A stretch of 64,000 bases of DNA, taken from positions 53,150 through 117,149 of the forward strand of contig NZ_CCRF01000010.1 of NCBI RefSeq assembly GCF_000751775.1, given 5' to 3'. The notes beneath the pieces are model-generated. The model was not told the origin of the DNA and searched no databases. It was given only the letters and a program-made list of their open reading frames with translations. A program made the translations under genes and the position numbers. Position 1 is the stretch's first letter. Each line of letters begins with the position of its first letter. Below, piece after piece: positions 18,050 to 25,677 of this stretch. The stretch comes from Caldibacillus thermoamylovorans (GTDB lineage: Bacteria; Bacillota; Bacilli; Bacillales; Caldibacillaceae).

Positions 18050-18250
18050 TTTTCTAATACATAATGATTGGATAGGTTTGTATCTTTTGTTATCAACTTT
18101 CCTTGGTTTCGTGGTTAAAGCAATAACTGGGTTTGGCAATACTTTGTGATGGGGTCGTTGTTTTCCTTCGCTGTGCCTAACCGGGTAACGACTTATTCCA
18201 ACAAAATTATTTTTACTAGGGAAAAACTTACGAAGCCGATGATTTTATAG
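18050..18250 (+). pseudogene. N-terminal remnant of a TauE/SafE-type membrane permease
   Basis: One frame reads WIGLYLLLSTFLGFVVKAIT, continues GFGNTL and stops at a TGA near 18147. A shifted frame continues VMGSLFSFAVPNRVTTYSNK and ends just before the next gene. The hydrophobic segment with TGFGN resembles the first helices of TauE/SafE (DUF81) permeases. Frameshifted and missing most of the protein, it is debris. Confidence 0.45.
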
Positions 18251-18255
18251 GTGGT

Positions 18256-18597
18256 ATGAAAATGAACAAGTTTACCGAAAGAACAATTAAGATTATTCTC
18301 TCAATACCTGCAGGCAAAATAATGACATATGGTCAAATTGCCAGACTTGCCGGAAATCCGCGGGCAGCTAGGCAAGTTGTCCGTATTTTGCACGCAATAA
18401 GTCATATCCATCATCTCCCATGGCATCGTGTAGTCAATGCAAAAGGTGAAATTGCAATTAAAGATGACGAATCAAGATTTATTCAAGTTGCATTGTTAAA
18501 GAAAGAAGGGGTCGAGTTTGATGGGAATGGCCGGATTTTAATGGAAAAATATCTCAACGAACCGGACGAGATTGATTTCAGGGAGAAAGGCTCTTGA
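18256..18597 (+). CDS. alkyltransferase-like (ATL) protein, MGMT family
   Basis: This 113-residue protein has the DNA-binding domain of O6-methylguanine methyltransferases (IPAGKIMTYGQIARLAGNPRAARQV), but the active-site motif is PWHRV instead of PCHRV. The acceptor cysteine is replaced by Trp, the hallmark of ATL proteins. These bind O6-alkylguanine and flag it for nucleotide excision repair without removing the alkyl group. An alternative ATG at 18262 has better spacing to GGTGG. The gene tail (GAGATTGATTT) resembles the first unit of the repeats that follow. Confidence 0.88.
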   Translation: MKMNKFTERTIKIILSIPAGKIMTYGQIARLAGNPRAARQVVRILHAISHIHHLPWHRVVNAKGEIAIKDDESRFIQVALLKKEGVEFDGNGRILMEKYLNEPDEIDFREKGS

Positions 18598-18780
18598 AAT
18601 TAGTTTTGCACATAATTCCATACTCAATGTACTGCCTAGATTGAATTTTTAATATAACCCCAAAATTTAAAGAAGAAACAGCAATGCACCACTTAGATTG
18701 ACTTTCGAATATAACCCCCATATTCAAAGAGGAAACAGCATTGGACTGCTTGGATTGATTTTTTGAACTTAATCCCACAC
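18567..18780 (+). repeat. decayed tandem repeat of about 60 bp after the ATL gene
   Basis: Units marked by AGATTGA/GGATTGA start near 18636, 18697 and 18757. The middle copies share TATAACCCC and GAAACAGCA. The gene tail at 18567 may be a fourth unit. A 68-codon open frame on the minus strand is just a translation of the repeat. Confidence 0.6.
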
Positions 18781-18796
18781 GCATTAATCACAAACA

Positions 18797-18830
18797 GAAA
18801 AAACCGGGAACAATGCCCGGTTCTTCTTTT
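18797..18830. terminator. bidirectional terminator between ATL and corA
   Basis: AACCGGG and CCCGGTT form a 7-base stem with a 7-base loop, followed by TTCTTCTTTT on the plus strand and TTTTTT on the minus strand. It ends both converging transcripts. Confidence 0.75.
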
Positions 18831-18831
18831 G

Positions 18832-19770
18832 TCAAAAAAACTTCTTTTTCCAAAAAATAACTGCTGTCACTGAAGATAAAACAAAAGACAAGATGATCGC
18901 AAATAGGAATGAATGTTGGTAATTTTGGAAGGGAATTGCAACGTTCATCCCATAAAAACTTGCAACCATTGTCGGAATTGCCATGATAATCGTTATGGAC
19001 GTCAATAATTTCATGACATTATTCACATTATTTGATATGACTGAGGCAAATGCGTCCATCATACTGCTTAAAATATTCGTATACGTATCGGCCATTTCGA
19101 TCGCCTGTTGATGTTCAATAATGACATCTTCCAACAGTTCTTGATCATCTTCATACATTTTTAAATAATTGCCTCTGAGTATTTTTTGCATTACATAATT
19201 GTTTGATTTCAAGGAAGTTGTAAAATAAACTAAGCTTTTTTCTAAGTTTAATAACGAAAAGAGTTCTTTATTTTTCATCGATTCATGCAGTTGTTTTTCA
19301 ATTGTGTCTGATAGTTTGCTGATTTGTTTTAAATACTTCAGGTAGGAGGTTGCCATGAAATACAGGATTTGTAAGGAAAATCTTGTTTTTTTGTAAGTAA
19401 AGAAGTTTTTAAGTTTATTTTTTGTGAAACTTTGTAAAATCGGATTGTCTTTTAAACAAACAGTGATGAAGCAACCTTTTGTAAAAATAATGCCCAATGG
19501 AATGGTGTCATAAATCATATTATTATGCTCATCCATGGAAGCGAGGGGAATATTGACAATAATCAAGATGTTTCCTTCATCCTTTTCAATCCGGGAACGT
19601 TCCTCTTCATCCAATGGATCCTTTAAAAATTCAATTGGTAAATCTAATTCGTTTGATAGTTTAATAATTTCCTCTTCTGTAGGTGAAATTAAATTGACCC
19701 AACATCCTCGGGTAATTTCATTTTTTTCCTCCAGAACGCCAAGTTCATCGGATAAATAAATTTTTAACAT
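18832..19770 (-). CDS. corA: CorA-family Mg2+/Co2+ transporter
   Basis: This 312-residue protein has a long N-terminal cytoplasmic domain, the coiled segment before the membrane (YLKYLKQISKLSDTIEKQLHES), and two C-terminal transmembrane helices. The first is followed by the diagnostic YGMN (about residue 273), then VAIP, and the second ends in a basic tail WKKKFF. It forms a homopentameric divalent cation channel. GAGG precedes the start. A promoter sits 45-75 bases upstream, overlapping one arm of a 14-bp inverted repeat. No M-box Mg riboswitch is visible. Confidence 0.92.
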   Translation of the reverse strand: MLKIYLSDELGVLEEKNEITRGCWVNLISPTEEEIIKLSNELDLPIEFLKDPLDEEERSRIEKDEGNILIIVNIPLASMDEHNNMIYDTIPLGIIFTKGCFITVCLKDNPILQSFTKNKLKNFFTYKKTRFSLQILYFMATSYLKYLKQISKLSDTIEKQLHESMKNKELFSLLNLEKSLVYFTTSLKSNNYVMQKILRGNYLKMYEDDQELLEDVIIEHQQAIEMADTYTNILSSMMDAFASVISNNVNNVMKLLTSITIIMAIPTMVASFYGMNVAIPFQNYQHSFLFAIILSFVLSSVTAVIFWKKKFF

Positions 19771-19813
19771 TTTCTTACCTCCTCATTTTCGAGAAAGTCA
19801 AAAAATGCCCCCA

Positions 19814-19842
19814 AGTATAGTTGAATTTTTATCAGTATTCAA
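19814..19842 (-). promoter_or_regulatory. sigma-A promoter of corA
   Basis: On the minus strand TTGAAT is separated from TATACT by 17 bases. A perfect 14-base inverted repeat (19819-19832 and 19919-19932, AGTTGAATTTTTAT) has one arm inside the promoter spacer and the other about 85 bases upstream. The arms could bind a regulator or loop the DNA. Confidence 0.6.
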
Positions 19843-20050
19843 CCATGGTTGGACCGGGCAATTCATGACTTTCCCGTTAATCTGTCCGGGTCTGGGGTCG
19901 TCGCTTATTTGACTACTCATAAAAATTCAACTCCTTTTTTCATCGATACGAAAGTACTATACTATCATACCCCCATAAATCTTGGTTGTAAACAGTGGGT
20001 TTAAAAAGAGGTTTTCAATTACAGAATCGGTAGCGCCTTGCCAAAAATTA

Positions 20051-20636
20051 ACGACGAGAAGGGATCTCGTCGCCAAAAAATGCGGTTTTGCGGCTCAAAA
20101 AGACGACGAGAAGTGGTCTCGCCGCCAAAAAAGTAGTTTTCGCGCTTCAAAACGACGACGAGAAGTGGTCTCGTCGCCAAAAAAGAAGGTTTCCCGCCTC
20201 CAAACGACGACGAGAAAAGGTCTCGTCGCCAAAAAATGGGCTATTTCGGCACAAAACGACGACGAGAAAGGGTCTCGTCGCCAAAATATAGTGTTTTCCG
20301 TCTAAAAACGACGACGAGAAGTGGTCTCGTCGCCAAAAAATGCGGTTTTGCGGCACAAAACGACGACGAGAAGTGGTCTCGTCGCCAAAAAGTGAGGTTT
20401 TCCGGCACAAAACGACGACGAGAAGTGGTCTCGTCACCAAAAAAGGAGGTTTCCCGCGCAAAAACGACGACGAGAAGTGGTCTCGTCGCCAAAAAGTGAG
20501 GTTTCGTGGCACAAAACGACGACGAGAAGTGGTCTCGCCGCCAAAAAGTGGAGTTTCTCGACTCAAAATGGTGACGAGAACAGGTGTCATCGCTAAAAAT
20601 TGCCATTTCACGCCTCAAAAATGCCGACGAGAACTA
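20051..20636. repeat. array of 12 hairpin units with a strict 52-bp period
   Basis: GACGAGAA occurs at 20053, 20105, 20157, 20209, 20261, 20313, 20365, 20417, 20469, 20521, 20573 and 20626. Ten intervals are exactly 52 bases and the last is 53. Each full unit contains CGACGAGA, a 5-base loop and TCTCGTCG, followed by CCAAAAA and about 20 variable bases. Arms are better conserved than loops and spacers. Both strands show overlapping open frames of 60-150 codons that just translate the repeat. The array starts right at the stop of the SDR gene. Confidence 0.85.
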
Positions 20637-20638
20637 TA

Positions 20639-21580
20639 TTATACTTTTACCGTTCCTCTCATATAGTCAATCGTTTGTTTCAGTCCATCATAATAAGATG
20701 TTCGAGGTAGCGGGCCGATTCGTCTTTCAAATTTTTCGCCTGATAACACAACCGGATCTTCATTCAAGTAAAACAATTCAACTACTTCACGCATCATTGG
20801 GTTAAATAATCCGAGCATTTGAATCATTGATTTTGTAACCGTAAAGACTTTTTTATTATATCCGGTTAACTCTCGAATAATCTTGACTATTTCCTCTCCT
20901 GTAATGACACTGTGTCCGGGAATATTCCACTCTTCCCCATAGCTTGTTTCATTTAAGGCAAGTTCCACCAGCGCTTTAGCACCATCCGGGGTGAAAATGA
21001 ACTCTCTTGCAATCTTTTGATTCCCTATGTAGATGGACGGTTTATTTGCCAAGGCCCTCTGTAAGGTATAATGAAGAAGTGTATTTTCAGCATTTGGTCC
21101 ATAAAAATCAGGAAAGTGAGCAATAAAAGATTTATTATTTGCTTGCATGACCATGTTTGCCACTTGAAGTCGAATATTTCCCTTCTTCGTATGTGGATTT
21201 TTCGGTGTTTGTTCATTTACCTTTATACCGGGATTCTTCCCATATGCATAAATATTATCAACCAAGGCTAATTTAATGTTCTTCGTTTCGGTAACTTGAA
21301 CAACTTGACCGATAAAGTTGACAAGTTTTTCTTCCCACTCAGGATAGGGAATATTTGCTGCTTGAAAAATAATGTCCACATTTGCTGCAGCTTCCATCAA
21401 ATCCTCTAATTTAAAAATATCACCTGTAAAAATCGTTACATTTTGCTTAGCACTGAAAAGTTTCTCTAGCTTCTTTTTTGTCCGTGCAAAAGCGATAACT
21501 TCGATTCCCCTGTCAGTCAACTCGTTCACAATAGAATACCCCATACCCCCGGATGCGCCCAAAACTAATGCTCTTTTCAT
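20639..21580 (-). CDS. NAD(P)-dependent epimerase/reductase of the SDR superfamily
   Basis: This 313-residue extended SDR begins with the nucleotide-binding loop ALVLGASGGMGYSIV. It contains VDIIFQAANIPYPEW, an atypical active-site region around DNIYAYGKNPG, and a C-terminal substrate domain. Substrate is unknown. The start at 21580 follows AGGAGG, and an in-frame upstream ATG at 21610 adds ten unlikely residues. An operator-like sequence at 21603-21617 is identical to the one upstream of the neighbouring TetR gene, so the two are very probably one regulon. The 52-bp hairpin array begins immediately after its stop. Confidence 0.82.
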   Translation of the reverse strand: MKRALVLGASGGMGYSIVNELTDRGIEVIAFARTKKKLEKLFSAKQNVTIFTGDIFKLEDLMEAAANVDIIFQAANIPYPEWEEKLVNFIGQVVQVTETKNIKLALVDNIYAYGKNPGIKVNEQTPKNPHTKKGNIRLQVANMVMQANNKSFIAHFPDFYGPNAENTLLHYTLQRALANKPSIYIGNQKIAREFIFTPDGAKALVELALNETSYGEEWNIPGHSVITGEEIVKIIRELTGYNKKVFTVTKSMIQMLGLFNPMMREVVELFYLNEDPVVLSGEKFERRIGPLPRTSYYDGLKQTIDYMRGTVKV

Positions 21581-21602
21581 AAAGATTCCTCCTAAAATTT
21601 TA

Positions 21603-21617
21603 TTAACCACTGGTCAA
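21603..21617. promoter_or_regulatory. TetR-type operator upstream of the SDR gene
   Basis: TTGACCAGTGGTTAA (on the minus strand) is an imperfect 7-1-7 palindrome. The identical 15-mer lies at 22343-22357 ahead of the TetR gene. Confidence 0.65.
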
Positions 21618-21758
21618 ATGTTATTAAAAAAATTTGTAATCACCCCAAAAGCCCATTATTCAAAAAAGAACGCTCAATTTACAATGTATTGAAACTCGAT
21701 AAATCTAAATAACATTATTTTTGACGAAATTTTCCAATAAAATCTTTGGGGGTGCTAA

Positions 21759-22328
21759 TCACAAAATTGATTTCAACAAAAAGTTGACATGAAACTGAGC
21801 TAATTGTTCCACTTCATTATAAGAAACAACATGGCGAATATAATGTGTCACAAATCCGTGTAAGGAAAGGAAGATACACCAAATTTCTTGAATCGATAAT
21901 TTTCCATCACTTAGTAGAGATAATGCTTGGGCAAATTTATCATAACTTTTATTTGGTCCCTGATTAATAAAGTTTAATACATCTTCTTCTTTAATTAAAA
22001 ACATGATTTCGTAATGATTTTGATAAGTTAATCCAAATTTAATAAACCCTAACATAATTTTTTTCAATTTTTCTGTGGAATGGAGATCTTCATTCATAAT
22101 ATGATCTAAAACCTGGTCTAACATTTGAAAATGTTCTTCGACGAGTGCATAAAATAGCTCTGCTTTATTTTTAAAATGATAGTAAATTGCCCCATGACTG
22201 CAATTCAATTCTTTCGCAACTTGTCTCATTGATACATGTTGATAACCTTTTGTCACAAATAATTCCCGTGCCCGGTCCATAATCATTTCCCTTGAAAGCT
22301 CTTGTTCAGCGGATTTTCTTGGCGCCAT
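21759..22328 (-). CDS. TetR-family transcriptional repressor
   Basis: This 189-residue protein has a standard N-terminal TetR helix-turn-helix (MIMDRARELFVTKGYQHVSM, then RQVAKELNCSHGAIYYHFKNKAELFYALV) and a helical ligand-binding C-terminus. AAGGAGG precedes the ATG. The operator-like 15-mer just upstream is repeated before the SDR gene downstream, implying that it represses itself and that gene. The inducer is unknown. Confidence 0.88.
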   Translation of the reverse strand: MAPRKSAEQELSREMIMDRARELFVTKGYQHVSMRQVAKELNCSHGAIYYHFKNKAELFYALVEEHFQMLDQVLDHIMNEDLHSTEKLKKIMLGFIKFGLTYQNHYEIMFLIKEEDVLNFINQGPNKSYDKFAQALSLLSDGKLSIQEIWCIFLSLHGFVTHYIRHVVSYNEVEQLAQFHVNFLLKSIL

Positions 22329-22342
22329 TATTATCCTCCTTA

Positions 22343-22357
22343 TTAACCACTGGTCAA
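22343..22357. promoter_or_regulatory. TetR-type operator upstream of the TetR gene
   Basis: This is an exact copy of the 15-mer at 21603-21617, 15 bases before the regulator start. Confidence 0.65.
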
Positions 22358-22520
22358 TTAAAGTTTAGTTGAAAATATGAAAATTGTCAATTAAATAAAT
22401 CGATAACCTTTTACTTTGGTACAGCCAATAAGTAAACAATTTTCTTCTCAACCGCAAAGACTATGCTTTGAAGGACCCAACCAGCTATACGTAAAACCTA
22501 AAATATGAACGTATAAGAAA

Positions 22521-22548
22521 GTCAGCAACTATAGTCATAGATGCTGAC
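22521..22548 (-). terminator. terminator after the CPA2 antiporter
   Basis: GTCAGCA and TGCTGAC form the base of the stem, with a further ACTATAG/CTATGA pairing inside, and a TTTCTT stretch follows on the minus strand. Confidence 0.55.
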
Positions 22549-22569
22549 AACCCCATTTCAAGAATCAAA

Positions 22570-23724
22570 TTAGTTACGGACTGATTGTGTTTGGTTTTTT
22601 GATTGGAAAAACCATTTCATCATTGGGGGTGTAACAACGGTCGTTATAATAACAACAGCGATGGACGAAGCATATAAATCTTGGGTAATTAAATTTGCTG
22701 ATAAGCCCATTGTCGCTACGATTAATGCAACTTCACCCCGGGAAACCATTGCCGAACCAATTCCCATTGAGCTATTCCAACCAAATCCGGATAGTTTAGC
22801 ACCCAGCCCCGCACCTACAAATTTAGTTAAGATCGCCAATATACTAAGGAGAATAATCGTACCTAAATGATCGAGAATACCTATAAACTCCGCCGAAATA
22901 CCAATATAGGCAAAAAATACGGGAACAAAAATCGAGTAACTAATCGTTTCCACTTTTTCAAAAACTTCATGCTTGAATTTGGTCAGGCTAATGGCTATAC
23001 CGGCAATATAAGCTCCAATAATATTAGCAACCCCCGTGTATTCAGCTGCAAATGAATAGACAAAACAAATAAACAAAGCAGTTGAAATTACCGTTTCACT
23101 AACGGGTAACTTGGTAAAATGATTCATTACCCATGGGACTACTTTCCAAGCAATTACAATAGCTACAGCAAAGAACAATACTTTCTTTATTACTAATGTT
23201 GTTAACGATATATCCCCGCCACCAACAAAACTCATTAAGAAGGCTAAAATGATCATGACAACAACATCATCAATAACGGCTGCCCCTAATATAGTCGTAC
23301 CTTCAGGAGTTTTTAACTGATTCAGTTCTTTTAGGGTTTGAACAGAAATACTTACACTTGTCGCTGATAGCATAACACCTAAAAACCAAGATTGTAAGTT
23401 CGTTAAATCCATTATTGCTCCTGCAAGATATCCTAAAAATAACGGGACGATAATTCCGCTGAAACCCACAATGGTTGATGACTTACCGGAACGTTTAAAT
23501 TCATCAAGATCCGTTTCTAGTCCGGCGATGAACATGAGCAGGATAACACCAATTGTACTGAATGTTGATAGTGTATCTGACGCGCTGATTAATCCGAATA
23601 CAGAAGGCCCTAATAAAATCCCGACAATGATTTCTCCCAATACGGAAGGTTGACCAAACTTTATACTCAGGCTTCCCGCAAGTTTGGCTGCAAAAATAAT
23701 AAGTGCTAATTGAAGAATAAACAT
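22570..23724 (-). CDS. cation:proton antiporter, CPA2 family (NapA/KefB-like)
   Basis: This 384-residue membrane protein has 12-13 hydrophobic segments. It includes the family stretches FGQPSVLGEIIVGILLGPSV, LMFIAGLETDLDEF, SVSISVQTL and the paired acidic residues AAVIDDVVVMI in the ion-binding helix. The C-terminus stops after the last helix, so the RCK/TrkA-N domain of Kef proteins is absent. It therefore resembles NapA-type Na+/H+ antiporters, but ion specificity cannot be read from sequence. AGGTGG precedes the start. Confidence 0.87.
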   Translation of the reverse strand: MFILQLALIIFAAKLAGSLSIKFGQPSVLGEIIVGILLGPSVFGLISASDTLSTFSTIGVILLMFIAGLETDLDEFKRSGKSSTIVGFSGIIVPLFLGYLAGAIMDLTNLQSWFLGVMLSATSVSISVQTLKELNQLKTPEGTTILGAAVIDDVVVMIILAFLMSFVGGGDISLTTLVIKKVLFFAVAIVIAWKVVPWVMNHFTKLPVSETVISTALFICFVYSFAAEYTGVANIIGAYIAGIAISLTKFKHEVFEKVETISYSIFVPVFFAYIGISAEFIGILDHLGTIILLSILAILTKFVGAGLGAKLSGFGWNSSMGIGSAMVSRGEVALIVATMGLSANLITQDLYASSIAVVIITTVVTPPMMKWFFQSKNQTQSVRN

Positions 23725-23821
23725 AAGATTCCACCTTTCCCTATTTTATTAAAATTCCCATCTACCTTTTTTGTAAACCCGAAATCTTGCGCAGGGGGCT
23801 TAAGATCAGGATAAAAACATA

Positions 23822-23870
23822 CAAAAAGAGCCTGTTACTAAGGGTATACTTATCCCTTGGTGACAGACTC
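23822..23870 (-). terminator. strong terminator between nrdF and the antiporter gene
   Basis: On the minus strand, GAGTCTGTCACCAAGGG pairs imperfectly with CCCTTAGTAACAGGCTC across a short loop and is followed by TTTTTG. It lies about 290 bases after nrdF and 100 bases before the antiporter start, so it separates the two units or attenuates the second. The rest of 23871-24161 shows no gene. Confidence 0.7.
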
Positions 23871-24161
23871 CTCCTAATTGTACTTCTACATATTCAATTG
23901 TATTTCTATATTCGTTTCGTTTATATATTGGTATCCTATCATAAAAAATCAAGGAAATAAAGTAAAAAACAATCTCTTTAATGGATGCTCATGAAAAATC
24001 TGGATTACAATCGGTATAGTGAAAAACATTGACTAATCAACCAAAGTAATCCTCGTTTAGAACAAAGACAATGGTCCATTATTCGCGGATCTGAACGCCC
24101 ACCACCTCCTTAAACAATCAGAGGAGTGTAGGAGATAGGCTATTTGTCACTTTTTATATAA

Positions 24162-25202
24162 TTACAACTCATCAAACCCGTTCAAATCCCCGACTTTGGT
24201 GTATTGGCGGGATTTTTGTTCAAAAAAGTCGGTTTTTGTATCATCGAAATTGTCAATATAGGCACGGATCCATTTCATCGGATTTTCGGTATGATCCGAA
24301 TATAAATCACTTAATCCCAATAAACGAAGCATTTTGTTGGCTCGGTATTTAATATAGCCCTCCATTTCCACTAAATCAATCCCGTCAATGTCGGACAAAA
24401 CATAACGACTCCAAATCGTTTCTTGCTCAACGGCATATTGAAACTGTTCATAAACCCAGTCGGTAAATTGCTCTGTATTATACGCAGGGTTTTCCGCCAG
24501 TGTTGCTCGAAACAGCTCGCTTATAAATTTACCGTGCTGCAATTCATCCCGATTTATATAAGAAATCATTGTCGATGTACCGACCATTTTTTGCTGTCTT
24601 GCCAAATGATAAAAGAAGGCAAAACCGGAATAAAAGAATAAACCTTCAAGTAAAGAGCTGTAAACCATCGTTTTTAACACATGTATAATGGTCGGTTCAG
24701 CCGCAAAGGTATTATATACATCCATAATTCGTTCATTCCGTTTTAATAAAACCGGATCCCGCCGACCGGTTTCAAATGATTCCAATTGCCGGTCAAATGT
24801 CGTAACCGATGACAACACATAGGCATAACTGTGATTATGCTCGCTTTCTTGGTCGGCAATTGTTGCCATAATTGATTTTACCGATGGATCGGTGGCAAAA
24901 TCGGCAATCCGCATCGCAATATCGGTTTGCGGTCCGTCCAATGTAGCCAATAAGCCAATAATCTTCAAAAAAGCTTCTTGTTCGGCCTCGGAAAGTTGGG
25001 GAAATTGTTTAATGTCATGCGTCATATCGACTTCACTTGCCCGCCAGAATAACGCGCGAATTTGTTCCCGATAATCATAGAAATGCGGATAAGCGAGATC
25101 ATTCCAATTTAATATTCCGCTTGCTTTTCCGCCAAACAAAGCCGTCGATTTATTTGGATTTTCCGGTTCTAAAACTTTTACTTTATTAAGTATTGCTGAC
25201 AA
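24162..25202 (-). CDS. nrdF: class Ib ribonucleotide reductase, small (radical) subunit
   Basis: NrdF houses the dimetal-tyrosyl radical cofactor used by NrdE. Ligand-bearing helices are visible in FWRASEVDMTHDIKQ, DQESEHNHSYAYV, LLEGLFFYSGFAFFYHL and NRDELQHGKFI. The start TTG at 25202 gives a normal N-terminus (SAILNKVKVLEPENPNKSTA) and lies 10 bases after AAGGAG. The longer frame to 25226 begins inside the ribosome binding site. It overlaps the end of nrdI by 25 bases, so the three genes are translated together. The nearby MntABCD fits the Mn form of the cofactor. Confidence 0.92.
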   Translation of the reverse strand: MSAILNKVKVLEPENPNKSTALFGGKASGILNWNDLAYPHFYDYREQIRALFWRASEVDMTHDIKQFPQLSEAEQEAFLKIIGLLATLDGPQTDIAMRIADFATDPSVKSIMATIADQESEHNHSYAYVLSSVTTFDRQLESFETGRRDPVLLKRNERIMDVYNTFAAEPTIIHVLKTMVYSSLLEGLFFYSGFAFFYHLARQQKMVGTSTMISYINRDELQHGKFISELFRATLAENPAYNTEQFTDWVYEQFQYAVEQETIWSRYVLSDIDGIDLVEMEGYIKYRANKMLRLLGLSDLYSDHTENPMKWIRAYIDNFDDTKTDFFEQKSRQYTKVGDLNGFDEL

Positions 25203-25624
25203 TAGTTGACAACTCCTTCTGTCCATTGGATTACTTTCCCTTCTTGGGTACCCCGCGGACTTTGTTCAATTTTTAACGGAGGCAGGGGGGAAGCATAAAA
25301 CTTCGCCAATTTGTCCGCAGCTTTACAAAACAAATCATCCCCGCCAAATTGTGTGTCACCGGTGCCAAAAACAAAGACATTTTCCGGTTTATAGCCCAGT
25401 TGATAAACAAAGTCCTTAACGATTTTGGGAGTAGCTCCTTTTGCCCATGTAAAACTCCCCAAAAACAGTGCATCAAACATGGAAGGGTCCGGTATCGAGA
25501 GGTTTCGATTTGTGATTCGATACATGTCTACCGTTGCCCCTTCTTCCGATAAATTGCCGGAGATTAGTTCAGCCACTTCTTTTGTATTCCCGCTGAAACT
25601 TGCATAGCAAACCATAGCGCGCAT
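25178..25624 (-). CDS. nrdI: NrdI flavodoxin-like activator of class Ib ribonucleotide reductase
   Basis: This 148-residue flavodoxin-type protein has the FMN phosphate loop YASFSGNTKEVAE near the N-terminus, and LGSFTWAKGATPK and FVFGTGDTQFGGDDLFC around the isoalloxazine. NrdI supplies superoxide to assemble the dimanganese-tyrosyl radical in NrdF. It lies between nrdE and nrdF in one operon. Confidence 0.92.
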   Translation of the reverse strand: MRAMVCYASFSGNTKEVAELISGNLSEEGATVDMYRITNRNLSIPDPSMFDALFLGSFTWAKGATPKIVKDFVYQLGYKPENVFVFGTGDTQFGGDDLFCKAADKLAKFYASPLPPLKIEQSPRGTQEGKVIQWTEGVVNYCQQYLIK

Positions 25625-25677
25625 TCATTGTCATCTCCTTCAATATTTGTCAATATGATTCAAACAACATTTAGAAA

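Noticed and set aside
18578..18784. 68-codon gene on the minus strand
   Set aside because: It only translates the 60-bp repeat after the ATL gene and has no ribosome binding site.
19819..19932. Mg2+ (M-box) riboswitch of corA
   Set aside because: None of the conserved M-box segments is present, and the promoter overlaps the downstream arm, placing most of the element outside the transcript.
20051..20636. Possible CRISPR array
   Set aside because: The variable segments are only about 20 bases and resemble each other, the repeats contain variable loops, and no cas genes are in the window.
19982..20666. Several overlapping open frames of 65-154 codons in the hairpin array
   Set aside because: They occur on both strands and several frames, all translate the 52-bp repeat, and lack ribosome binding sites.
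24040..24161. Small gene after AAGGAGGTGG on the minus strand behind nrdF
   Set aside because: The possible frames are only a few codons or lack a start at proper spacing. I could not recognise a family.
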